A DNA stretch of 31,371 bases from Pseudomonadota bacterium (GTDB lineage Bacteria; Pseudomonadota; Alphaproteobacteria; Acetobacterales; Acetobacteraceae), in assembly GCA_021828605.1 (NCBI GenBank), contig JAJZEG010000046.1, positions 1 through 31,371 on the forward strand, written 5' to 3'. Numbering within the stretch: the stretch's first letter is position 1; every line of letters starts with the position of its first letter. This document shows positions 1 to 7,997 of this stretch, piece after piece. The notes under the pieces were generated by a model, which did not search any database, had not been told where the DNA came from, and saw only the letters and a list, made by a program, of their open reading frames with translations. A program made the translations under genes and the position numbers.

Positions 1-1
1 C

Positions 2-550
2 GCGCTTGATTATCCGCAGCGGGTGGAAAGGCTGGCTCTGCTCGATATTATTCCCACCATCGAGCATTTTGAGCGCACCGATATGGCATTCGCGATGGGC
101 TATTATCATTGGTTTTTTCTGGCCCAGCCGCATCCGCTGCCGGAATCGATGATTAATCTGGACCCCGCACTTTGGCTGCGCGCGCAAGGCGGGCGGCATC
201 ACACCGATCCCACTATTTTTGCGCCCGCAGCGCTCGCCGATTATCAGGCCGCCGCTGCCAATCCAGCGACCATTACCGCGATTTGCGAGGATTACCGCGC
301 CGCCGCCAGCATTGATCTGGACCATGACCGCGCCAGCCGCGCCGAGGGCGACAAGATCATCTGCCCGACCCGCATTTTATGGGGCGCGCGCGGGTTGGTG
401 GGCCGACTTTATCAGCCGCTTGATATCTGGCGCGATTACTGCGCAGCCGCGCTCAGCGGCAGCGCGGTGCGCAGCGGTCATTATCTCGCCGAAGAAGCGC
501 CAGGTGAAACCCTGGCGCAGCTTCAGGCGTTCCTATTAGGCGGAGAGTGA
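2..550 (+). CDS. Haloacetate dehalogenase-like alpha/beta hydrolase (5' end cut off by window)
   Basis: The reading frame is open from base 2, so the gene enters from outside the window and only about 182 C-terminal residues are visible. The visible part resembles fluoroacetate/haloacetate dehalogenases, which hydrolyse the carbon-halogen bond of haloacetates in the cytoplasm. Features matching that family are the LLDIIPT strand end (second acidic residue of the active site), the HWFFLAQ segment (halide-binding His-Trp pair), an EDYRA segment carrying the Tyr of the halide pocket, and the C-terminal GHYLAEEAPGE segment carrying the catalytic His. The nucleophile Asp lies upstream of the window and cannot be checked. 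The TGA overlaps the 3' end of convergent leuA by 15 bp. Epoxide hydrolases share the fold, so the substrate is an inference; family membership is fairly secure. Confidence 0.75.
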   Translation, partial: ALDYPQRVERLALLDIIPTIEHFERTDMAFAMGYYHWFFLAQPHPLPESMINLDPALWLRAQGGRHHTDPTIFAPAALADYQAAAANPATITAICEDYRAAASIDLDHDRASRAEGDKIICPTRILWGARGLVGRLYQPLDIWRDYCAAALSGSAVRSGHYLAEEAPGETLAQLQAFLLGGE

Positions 551-2110
551 TACCGGTTCGGTTCGCTCGCGCTTGACCAGCAATTTATTCAGCGCGTGGA
601 TGTAAGCGCGGGCGGCGGCGACGATGGTATCGGTATCGGCACCCTGGCCATCGACCAGCTTGCCGCTCTCTTCGAGCCGCACGCCGCAGCGGGCCTGCGC
701 GTCGGTGCCCTCGGTGACGGCACCCACGGTAAAGAGCCGCAATTCGGCCTGGTGGGGGAAAATCGCCTGGATGGCGTTGAAGGTGGCATCGACCGGGCCG
801 TCGCCCTGCGCCTCGGCGGTTTGGGTCACGCCATCGACCTCCAATTCCAGCACCGCGCGCGGCTTGGCTTTCGAGCCTGCCCACACTTCCAGCGAGACGA
901 ATTGGATACGTTGATGATCGCGCACCGCCGCCTCATCGAACAGAGCGATGATATCCTCGTCATAAACCAGCTTTTTACGGTCGGCTAAATCCTTGAACCG
1001 GCGGAACGTGTCATTGAGCTGATTATCGCCGATTTCGCCATAGCCCAGCGCGCGCAATTTATCGCGAAACGCCGCCCGACCGGAATGCTTGCCCATCACC
1101 AGGCTGGTTTTTTGCCAACCCACCGATTCCGGCGTCATGATTTCATAGGTGGCGGCGTTTTTCAGCACCCCATCCTGGTGAATCCCACTTTCATGGGCGA
1201 AGGCGTTCCGGCCAACAATCGCTTTGTTGGGCTGCACGTCAAAGCCGGTGATGGTTGCCAGCAGCCGCGAAGTGCGCAAAATCCGGGTGGTTTCGATGCT
1301 ATTATTATAGGGTGCGGCGTCGGGGCGGGTGCGCATCGCCATCACCACCTCCTCTAACGCCGCATTGCCCGCGCGCTCACCGATACCATTGATGGTACAT
1401 TCAATTTGTCGTGCCCCGGCGCGCAGGGCCGAAAGCGTGTTGGCGACCGCCAGCCCCAGATCATTATGGCAATGGGTGGAAAAAATCACCTGATCCGCGC
1501 CGGGGACGCGGGTGCGCAGATCGTGGAAAAGCTGGAAAATATCCTCGGGCACCGCGTAGCCGACGGTATCGGGGATGTTGATCGTGGTGGCACCCGCGGC
1601 AATCGCCGCCTCGACGCAGCGCGCGAGGAAATCGGCGTCGGTGCGGCTGCCATCCTCGGCGGACCATTCGACATCATCGGTGTAATTGCGCGCGAGGGCG
1701 ACCGAACGGCTCACCGCCTCCAGCACCGCGTCCGGCTCCATGCGCAATTTATATTTCATGTGCAGAGGCGAGGTGGAGATGAAGGTATGGATGCGCTTGC
1801 GCTCGGCGGGCCGCACCGCTTCGGCGGCGCGCAGGATGTCATCGCGCCCCGAGCGGGCCAGCCCGGCGATCACCGGGCCTTTGACCGTTTCGGCGATTTT
1901 TTGCACGCTCTCGAAATCGCCCGGGCTCGCAATCGGGAAACCCGCCTCGATCACATCGACGCCAAGCTCGGCCAGCATCGCGGCCATGCGCAGTTTTTCG
2001 TCGAGATTCATGGAGAATCCGGGCGATTGCTCGCCGTCGCGCAACGTCGTGTCAAACATGATAACACGATCATCAGGGATCGCGCCGAAACTCGGATGGT
2101 TTATGGTCAT
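536..2110 (-). CDS. leuA: 2-isopropylmalate synthase
   Basis: LeuA condenses acetyl-CoA with 2-oxoisovalerate, the first committed step of leucine biosynthesis, in the cytoplasm. The 524-residue protein has the usual length. The N-terminal TIM-barrel (HMGL-like) domain starts with the [12 protein letters not shown] signature at residues 20-31 and carries the metal-binding STHCHNDLG motif around 211-219, followed by the [10 protein letters not shown] segment (241-250). The C-terminal ~120 residues form the LeuA dimer-type allosteric domain that normally binds leucine for feedback inhibition. The ATG at 2110 is chosen because the conserved barrel begins about 17 residues later. It converges on the hydrolase gene downstream and is divergent from the glutamate dehydrogenase gene. 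A strong hairpin in its 5' leader (2166-2217) suggests leader-level control. Confidence 0.95.
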   Translation of the reverse strand: MTINHPSFGAIPDDRVIMFDTTLRDGEQSPGFSMNLDEKLRMAAMLAELGVDVIEAGFPIASPGDFESVQKIAETVKGPVIAGLARSGRDDILRAAEAVRPAERKRIHTFISTSPLHMKYKLRMEPDAVLEAVSRSVALARNYTDDVEWSAEDGSRTDADFLARCVEAAIAAGATTINIPDTVGYAVPEDIFQLFHDLRTRVPGADQVIFSTHCHNDLGLAVANTLSALRAGARQIECTINGIGERAGNAALEEVVMAMRTRPDAAPYNNSIETTRILRTSRLLATITGFDVQPNKAIVGRNAFAHESGIHQDGVLKNAATYEIMTPESVGWQKTSLVMGKHSGRAAFRDKLRALGYGEIGDNQLNDTFRRFKDLADRKKLVYDEDIIALFDEAAVRDHQRIQFVSLEVWAGSKAKPRAVLELEVDGVTQTAEAQGDGPVDATFNAIQAIFPHQAELRLFTVGAVTEGTDAQARCGVRLEESGKLVDGQGADTDTIVAAARAYIHALNKLLVKRERTEPVSLSA

Positions 2111-2149
2111 GACTGTCTCACAAAAATTATCGGCCGGAGGGAAGAACGA

Positions 2150-2251
2150 TCAGACTTGGCTGATACCCCTGGGCGCCTTTGCGCGCCACAGGGCCGCGCG
2201 CAAATCAGACCCAGGGGCCGATAAGTCGGCTGATAAGTCGAAGTGCGCCAC
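2150..2251 (-). promoter_or_regulatory. leuA leader region with possible 33-codon leader ORF
   Basis: Between the leuA start and the divergent glutamate dehydrogenase gene there is a short minus-strand frame starting with GTG at 2251 and ending with TGA at 2150-2152, 39 bp before the leuA ATG. It would encode 33 residues with four leucines, two of them TTA codons. The strong 2166-2217 hairpin lies inside it. Two direct copies of GATAAGTCG (2220-2228 and 2232-2240, 12-bp period) fall in the same stretch and could instead be a protein-binding site. No leucine run and no obvious ribosome binding site were seen, so classical attenuation is only a possibility. Confidence 0.25.
2166..2217 (-). promoter_or_regulatory. 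Long hairpin in leuA 5' leader
   Basis: CCCCTGGG (2166-2173) pairs perfectly with CCCAGGGG (2210-2217), and inside it TTTGCGCG (2178-2185) pairs with CGCGCAAA (2197-2204). This gives two stacked 8-bp stems separated by a 4/5-nt internal loop and closed by an 11-nt loop. It sits about 56 nt upstream of the leuA ATG. No T-run follows on the minus strand, so it is not a simple terminator; an attenuator or antiterminator element, or a regulator-binding palindrome, is more likely. Confidence 0.5.
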
Positions 2252-2401
2252 CAACGCAAAAACTGCCGAAGCCCGGTTTTTCCGGTCGGGGAAATTTAAT
2301 TTCAGAAAATGTCGCTAAACCGAACATTAAGGTTTTTCTATCATCAGTCTCGCGATGCGGCAAGCGCCTCTTGGAGCGGCGCTGATCCGGGTCTAAGGCA
2401 T

Positions 2402-2426
2402 GCTCCGAGGAAACAAAACGCGGAGC
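2402..2426 (+). promoter_or_regulatory. Hairpin holding the ribosome binding site of the glutamate dehydrogenase gene
   Basis: GCTCCG (2402-2407) pairs with CGGAGC (2421-2426) around a 13-nt A-rich loop. The GGAG at 2422-2425 is the Shine-Dalgarno sequence for the ATG at 2432 (6-nt spacing), so the folded stem would hide it. The stem is only 6 bp, so any effect on translation is an inference. Confidence 0.35.
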
Positions 2427-2431
2427 CTACA

Positions 2432-5400
2432 ATGCCTGATTTGGCGATCGGTACCGGCACTCCAACCCACACCAGCAAAAATGCCGGGCGCAATGCTCTG
2501 CTGCGCGAGGTTGCCGGTGCCATGGCGCGCCATTTGCCTCATGGAGCATCGCCACAGCTTGAATTATTTCTCAATCATTATGCCGCCAGCCTCGCCACGG
2601 AAGCGCTGAGCGAACGCTCCGCCGATGATTTGGCGGGGGCGGTTTTATCGCTGTGGTCCTTTGCCCAGGAGCGCGAACCCGGAGGTGCCAAAATTCGGGT
2701 GTTCAATCCGCGCGGGAGCAGCAATGGCTGGGGCAGCGCCTTCGCGATTATTGAAATCGTCAATGATGATATGCGATTTTTGGTCGAATCCGCGCTCGGC
2801 GTGCTGCAACGCCATGAACAGCCGGTCCATGCGCTGGTGCATCCGGTGCTCGCGGTCAGCCGCGATCCATCCGGCCAGTTGCGCGAGATCGGCACCGGTG
2901 CGCCGGAATCGATTATGCAAATCGCCTTTGGCCCGCAGACCGACCCGGCCATGCTCGGCGATATTGCCGAGGCGTTGGAACGCGCGATGGATGATGCGCG
3001 CTGTGCGGTGACCGATGCCGAGGCGATGCGCTATGCGCTGGTGCGCAGCGTGCAGTCGATCGAGCCGGGCATGGAGCGCGATTTTCTGGATTGGCTGGGG
3101 CAGGATAATTTCGTGCTGCTCGGCGTTACCGAACTCAGCCTGGCACCGACGCTCGACATCGTGACCGATGATAGCAACGAGCCGCTCGGCGTTTTGCGCG
3201 CCTCACACCTGCCTTTATTCGATAGCCTGACCAACCCAGCCGCCTGGCACGCCATCGCCGCCGATGCGCTGGCGCGCTTTGATCATATTGCCATCGCCAA
3301 GGCGGATATTATCAGCCGGGTGCATCGTCCGCAGCTGTATGACGTCATCGTGGTCAAGCGGCGCGATCATGCGGGTTCGGTCACCGGCCTGGCCTTGTTT
3401 GCCGGTCTGTTCGCCGCCGATGCCTATAATCGTAACCCGCGCAGCATTCCGCTGCTGGCTGACAAGGTCGAAGCGATTTTGGCCGCCTCTGGCGTCGATC
3501 CCGGTGGGCATGATGGCCGCGCTTTGCGCCATATTCTGGATACCTGGCCGCGCGATGATTTGTTTCAGGGTGCCAATGAGGATATTCTGGCGGCTGCCAC
3601 CCGGGTGATGAGCCTGCAAGTCCGCCCGGAACTCGCTTTGTTTCTCCGGCGCGATCTGCTCGGCCGGCATATTTCGGCGATCACTTTCATCCCGCGCGAT
3701 CGGTTCGATACCACATTGCGGCTGCGCATCGCCGCCATGCTCAACCGCGCGGTCAATGGGCATTTGGCGGGTTATGCCATCTCGATGGGTGATGGCCCGT
3801 TGGCGCGGGTCCATTACACTATCGCTGCCGACCCCGCTCAGGCGCGTGGGCTTGATCAAGGCGCGCTCGAAGCCGCGATGAAACAAGCTGCGCGCAGCTT
3901 CCCCGAGCGCCTGGCCGAGGCATTGACCTCCGATCATGGGGAGGCGCGGGTTGCCTCCATCCTCGCGGATTGGGGCGAGGCGTTCCCCGAGGATTATACC
4001 GCTCACACCCCCGCCGCGGTGGCCGCGCGCGATATCGCGACCGCGAGCAGTGCCCAAACCAGCACCAGCCTGTGCCTCACGCTGGGGCGCCCGTTTGGCA
4101 TGGAAGCGCATCGGCTGGTGCTGAAACTCTTCCGCGCGGGCACGCCCATCGCTTTGTCCGATATCGTGCCGCTGATTGAAAGCCTGGGCTTGCGGGTGAT
4201 TGAGGAGGCGCCGTATCGCCTGAGTCCGCGCAGCGGGGCGATTGCGTTGCAAGCGCTGACTTTGGAAGCCGCCGACCACGCCCCGCTCGATCTGGATGCG
4301 CGCGGCCCGGCGATTCGCGCCGCCATTGAGGCCGCCTGGGATCAGAGCTGCGAGATCGATGGGTTTAATCGCCTGATCCTGCGCGCCGGTTTGGATTGGC
4401 GCGAGGCCTGGTTGCTGCGCGCGATGTTCAAATGGTGCCGCCAGGTGCGCGCGCCGTTCAGCCAGGGAGCGGTTGAGTCGGCGCTCGCCAATCACCCGCA
4501 CGCCGCCCGGTTGTTGATTGCGCTGTTTCATGCGCGCTTTGATCCGAGTGTGAAGCAGCGCGATGAGACCGTGCTGGATGAGCAGTGGCGCGCAGCACTC
4601 GATGCGGTGGAAAACCCGGATGATGATCGGATTTTGCGCCGGTTACGCACCCTGCTCGATGCGATGCAGCGCACTAATTTCTATGATCGGGCGAGCAGCG
4701 TCATCGCGTTCAAAATCGCCAGTGCGCAGGCCGGTGACATGCCGCTGCCGCGCCCGATGATCGAAATTTTCGTCCATGGTGCGCGGATGGAAGGCTGCCA
4801 TTTGCGCGGCGGCAAGGTGGCGCGGGGTGGCATTCGTTGGTCGGATCGGCGCGATGATTTCCGCACCGAAATTCTCGGCCTGATGAAGGCGCAAATGGTC
4901 AAGAACGTGGTCATTGTGCCGGTCGGGGCGAAAGGTGGCTTTGTGCTCAAACGCCCGCCCGCCGCCACCGGCGATGCGAACGCTGACCGCGAGGCGTTCA
5001 GCGCCGAAGGCATCGCTTGCTACAAGCTTTTGATCAACGCCATGCTCGACCTGACCGATACGCTGGAGGCGGGCGCGCTGATCCCTGCCCCGATTGTGCG
5101 GCGTGATGGCGATGATCCTTATTTGGTGGTTGCCGCCGATAAGGGCACGGCCAGCTTTAGCGACATCGCGAATGCGATTGCGCTGGATCGTGGTTTTTGG
5201 CTGGGCGATGCCTTCGCCTCTGGCGGCTCGGTTGGCTATGATCATAAAGCCATGGGCATCACCGCGCGCGGCGCCTGGGTTAATATTGCGCGGCATTTCC
5301 ATGAACTCGATCACGATATTCAGGCCACGCAATTCACCTGTGCGGGCATTGGCGACATGTCGGGCGATGTGTTTGGTAACGGGCTGTTGATCAGCCCGCA

Positions 5401-7219
5401 GACCAAATTGGTGGCCGCGTTTGATCACCGGCATATTTTTCTGGACCCCGATCCCGACCCCACCGCCAGCTTCGCCGAGCGCCAGCGCTTGTTCGCGCTG
5501 CCTCGTTCCTCCTGGGCTGATTACGCGGCTGATCGGTTGAGCGAAGGCGGGGCGATTTTGCCGCGCCACGCCAAAACCGTGACCCTGTCCGCGCAGGCCG
5601 CCGCGATGCTTGACCTCGCGCCCGGCGCCCATGATCCGGTCGTGGTGATCCGCGCGATTCTGACCATGCCGGTGGATTTACTGTATTTTGGCGGGATCGG
5701 CACCTATATCAAAGCGGCCACCGAGTCGGACGCCGAGGTTGGTGATCGGGCCAATGACGCGATCCGCATCGATGGCCGCGCGGTGCGCGCCCGGGTGGTT
5801 GGCGAGGGGGCTAATTTAGCGGTTACCCAGGCCGGGCGGATCGAAGCCGCCTTGCGCGGGGCGAAAATCAATACCGATGCGCTCGATAATTCGGCAGGCG
5901 TTTCCACCTCCGATCATGAGGTGAACATCAAAATCCTGCTCGCGGACGCTATGGCGCATGACCGGCTCACCGCCAGCCAGCGGATTGAATTGTTGCAAGC
6001 GATGACCGATCAGGTCGCGACATTGGTGCTGCGCGATAATGCCCAGCAATCGCAGGCGATCTCGCTTGACGCGTTGGGTGGGGCGGCGGATTTGCCCGCG
6101 CAAAACGCGCTGATGAGCGTGCTCGAAGCCGCCGCGATTCTTAACCGGTCGGTCGCGGGTCTGCCGGATCCGCAAGCCATGGCCGCGCGCGCCGCCGCTG
6201 GCATTGGCCTGACCCGCCCCGAACTCTGCACCTTGATGGCGCATACCAAGCTGCATCTGGCCGCTGTTCTCGATGAGTCACCTTTGCTCGATGATCCCGC
6301 TTTGGCTCCGGCTTTGCTCGAATATTTCCCGACCGACTTGCAAAGCCGTTTTGCCGGTGAATTATCCCGCCACCGGCTGCGCCGCGAATTGATCGGCACC
6401 GCCGTCACCAATGAATTGGTCAACCGTTTGGGCGCTGCCGCTTTTGGGCGTTTGGTCGGCGAGTCCGGCTTCACCTGGGTCGATGCCACCCGTGCCGCTT
6501 TGATCGCCCGCGCCGCGTTCGATTTGCCCCGCTTGTGCGATCAAGTCGAAAAATTGGACAATGTCACCGCCGCCGCCCAGCTCAGCGTGCTCGCCGCCGC
6601 CCGCAGCTTGCAGGAAGCCGTCACCCGCCGCCTGCTCGGTGAACCGCCCGCCACCAGCATCGCTCAAGCCCTCGCGGCCCTGAAACCCGACCTTATTGGT
6701 CTGATCGAACAAGCCATTGCCGACGCGATCACCAGCGGCGCGGCGCAACCCCTGATTGCTCAATCGGTGCCGATCCCGCTTGCGGGCTTCGCGATGGCGG
6801 TGCCGGCGTTGCAGGTCGCCCCGTTGATTGTCAGCATCGCCAGCCAGGCCAAAGCCGATATTACCGCCACCCAGACCGCCTGGACCGCGCTTGGTGCCGC
6901 CTGCGGGATCGATATGCTGCGCAACGCGCTGGCCAGCACCCCCCCAATCGGCGCCTGGGGCGCACGCGCGCTTGCCGCCCTCACCGATGATTTATCGAGT
7001 ATGCAAGCCAGTCTGACCGCTGCCTGCGTCACTCATCAACAAGACGCTGAAACCCTGCTCGCCGAGGCCGGTGCGCCCGCCACCGCCGCCCTCGCCCTCG
7101 CTCACGACGCGGCCCTCGTGCCCGATTTAGCTTCGCTCAGCGTCGCGGTTCGGGAATTGCAGCGCAGTCTCCACCCCAAACCCACCAACCCGGACGCTGG
7201 AGCGACGCCGCCGCCCTGA
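2432..7219 (+). CDS. Large NAD-specific glutamate dehydrogenase (GdhB/GdhZ class)
   Basis: This is a 1,595-residue member of the 180-kDa NAD-glutamate dehydrogenase class, which deaminates glutamate to 2-oxoglutarate and ammonium in the cytoplasm during amino-acid catabolism. The long N-terminal part (roughly residues 1-700) is the regulatory half, with ACT-like segments in this family. The catalytic core follows: ARGGIRWSDRRDDFRTE near residue 800 and QMVKNVVIVPVGAKGGF shortly after it form the glutamate-binding part, GDMSGDVFGNGLL lies near 973-986, and DLLYFGGIGTYIK near 1083-1094 and VGEGANLAVTQ mark the nucleotide-binding part. The ATG at 2432 is chosen over the in-frame ATG at 2309 because GGAG precedes it by 6 nt and the extra 41 residues look like leader sequence. 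The last 83 bp overlap ispE on the other strand. Orthologues are called gdhB in Pseudomonas and gdhZ in Caulobacter. Confidence 0.96.
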   Translation: MPDLAIGTGTPTHTSKNAGRNALLREVAGAMARHLPHGASPQLELFLNHYAASLATEALSERSADDLAGAVLSLWSFAQEREPGGAKIRVFNPRGSSNGWGSAFAIIEIVNDDMRFLVESALGVLQRHEQPVHALVHPVLAVSRDPSGQLREIGTGAPESIMQIAFGPQTDPAMLGDIAEALERAMDDARCAVTDAEAMRYALVRSVQSIEPGMERDFLDWLGQDNFVLLGVTELSLAPTLDIVTDDSNEPLGVLRASHLPLFDSLTNPAAWHAIAADALARFDHIAIAKADIISRVHRPQLYDVIVVKRRDHAGSVTGLALFAGLFAADAYNRNPRSIPLLADKVEAILAASGVDPGGHDGRALRHILDTWPRDDLFQGANEDILAAATRVMSLQVRPELALFLRRDLLGRHISAITFIPRDRFDTTLRLRIAAMLNRAVNGHLAGYAISMGDGPLARVHYTIAADPAQARGLDQGALEAAMKQAARSFPERLAEALTSDHGEARVASILADWGEAFPEDYTAHTPAAVAARDIATASSAQTSTSLCLTLGRPFGMEAHRLVLKLFRAGTPIALSDIVPLIESLGLRVIEEAPYRLSPRSGAIALQALTLEAADHAPLDLDARGPAIRAAIEAAWDQSCEIDGFNRLILRAGLDWREAWLLRAMFKWCRQVRAPFSQGAVESALANHPHAARLLIALFHARFDPSVKQRDETVLDEQWRAALDAVENPDDDRILRRLRTLLDAMQRTNFYDRASSVIAFKIASAQAGDMPLPRPMIEIFVHGARMEGCHLRGGKVARGGIRWSDRRDDFRTEILGLMKAQMVKNVVIVPVGAKGGFVLKRPPAATGDANADREAFSAEGIACYKLLINAMLDLTDTLEAGALIPAPIVRRDGDDPYLVVAADKGTASFSDIANAIALDRGFWLGDAFASGGSVGYDHKAMGITARGAWVNIARHFHELDHDIQATQFTCAGIGDMSGDVFGNGLLISPQTKLVAAFDHRHIFLDPDPDPTASFAERQRLFALPRSSWADYAADRLSEGGAILPRHAKTVTLSAQAAAMLDLAPGAHDPVVVIRAILTMPVDLLYFGGIGTYIKAATESDAEVGDRANDAIRIDGRAVRARVVGEGANLAVTQAGRIEAALRGAKINTDALDNSAGVSTSDHEVNIKILLADAMAHDRLTASQRIELLQAMTDQVATLVLRDNAQQSQAISLDALGGAADLPAQNALMSVLEAAAILNRSVAGLPDPQAMAARAAAGIGLTRPELCTLMAHTKLHLAAVLDESPLLDDPALAPALLEYFPTDLQSRFAGELSRHRLRRELIGTAVTNELVNRLGAAAFGRLVGESGFTWVDATRAALIARAAFDLPRLCDQVEKLDNVTAAAQLSVLAAARSLQEAVTRRLLGEPPATSIAQALAALKPDLIGLIEQAIADAITSGAAQPLIAQSVPIPLAGFAMAVPALQVAPLIVSIASQAKADITATQTAWTALGAACGIDMLRNALASTPPIGAWGARALAALTDDLSSMQASLTAACVTHQQDAETLLAEAGAPATAALALAHDAALVPDLASLSVAVRELQRSLHPKPTNPDAGATPPP

Positions 7220-7994
7220 CCGCCCGCGCGCCATCGGCGAACAGCGCAAAACAGGTCGCGCCCGACCCGCTCATGCGCGCCAGCAAACAATCGCTCTCGG
7301 CGCGCAACGCCGCCAGCACCGTGCCAATCACCGGTTCTAACGCCAAAGCGGGGGGCTCTAAATCATTGCCCAAGGCGGCCAAGCCCTGCGCCATCGCCGC
7401 CGCATCGGGCCAATGCGCGGGCAGGGAAGCGGGCTCGGAAAACCGGCCATCCAGTGCGCGAAAAATTTCTGCCGTGCTGACCGCGACGCCCGGATTGACC
7501 AGCACCATGCCAAAGCCCGGCAATCCCGGTGCCGCGCTCAACCGATCGCCAATTCCACCCATGCGCGCGGGCGCACTCGCCACGCAGACCGGCACATCGG
7601 CGCCCAATGACACCGCCAGCCCCTCGGGAATCGCACATCCCCACGCGCGCGCGGCCAGGCGCAGCACCGCTGCCGCATCCGCCGAGCCGCCGCCAATCCC
7701 CGATGCCACGGGTAAATTTTTGGTCAACCGAAACGCACCTTCGGCCCGCCGTCCCGCCGCCTCGGCCAAGCGCCGCGCCGCGCGCAGCACCAAATTATCC
7801 GCCTCAGCCGCCAATCCTGCCGCAAACTTCCCATCGATGTGCAAGCTCAAGGGGGCTGCTGGCACCAGTGCCACAGCATCGCCCACCGGCGGAAACACCG
7901 CCAGACTATCCAAATCATGCATGCCATTCGCCCGCCGCCCGGTGACGTGCAGAAACAAATTCACCTTCGCCCGCGCCTGTTCAACATCCGCCAC
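7137..7994 (-). CDS. ispE: 4-diphosphocytidyl-2-C-methyl-D-erythritol kinase
   Basis: IspE phosphorylates CDP-methylerythritol at the 2-hydroxyl, the fourth step of the MEP route to isoprenoid precursors. The 285-residue length is normal. Visible GHMP-kinase motifs are the N-terminal ARAKVNLFLHV (K10 is the conserved substrate Lys), the glycine-rich ATP loop LPVASGIGGGSADAA at 94-108, GADVP at 131-135 with the catalytic Asp (D133), and a C-terminal MSGSGATCFALF motif. The start is a GTG at 7994, 3 nt after the stop of the TPR lipoprotein gene, so the two genes are very probably translationally coupled. Its 3' end overlaps the glutamate dehydrogenase gene tail to tail by 83 bp. Confidence 0.93.
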   Translation of the reverse strand: MADVEQARAKVNLFLHVTGRRANGMHDLDSLAVFPPVGDAVALVPAAPLSLHIDGKFAAGLAAEADNLVLRAARRLAEAAGRRAEGAFRLTKNLPVASGIGGGSADAAAVLRLAARAWGCAIPEGLAVSLGADVPVCVASAPARMGGIGDRLSAAPGLPGFGMVLVNPGVAVSTAEIFRALDGRFSEPASLPAHWPDAAAMAQGLAALGNDLEPPALALEPVIGTVLAALRAESDCLLARMSGSGATCFALFADGARAVRAAASLQRPGWWVWGGDCAAIPEPRR

Positions 7995-7997
7995 CGG

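Noticed and set aside
1406..2318. Plus-strand ORFs opposite leuA (1406-2224 and 1686-2318)
   Set aside because: Low-complexity Gly/Arg/Ala translations antisense to a certain gene, with no family features.
3215..5632. Long minus-strand ORFs opposite the glutamate dehydrogenase gene
   Set aside because: GC-rich shadow frames with biased composition; the opposite strand is clearly coding.
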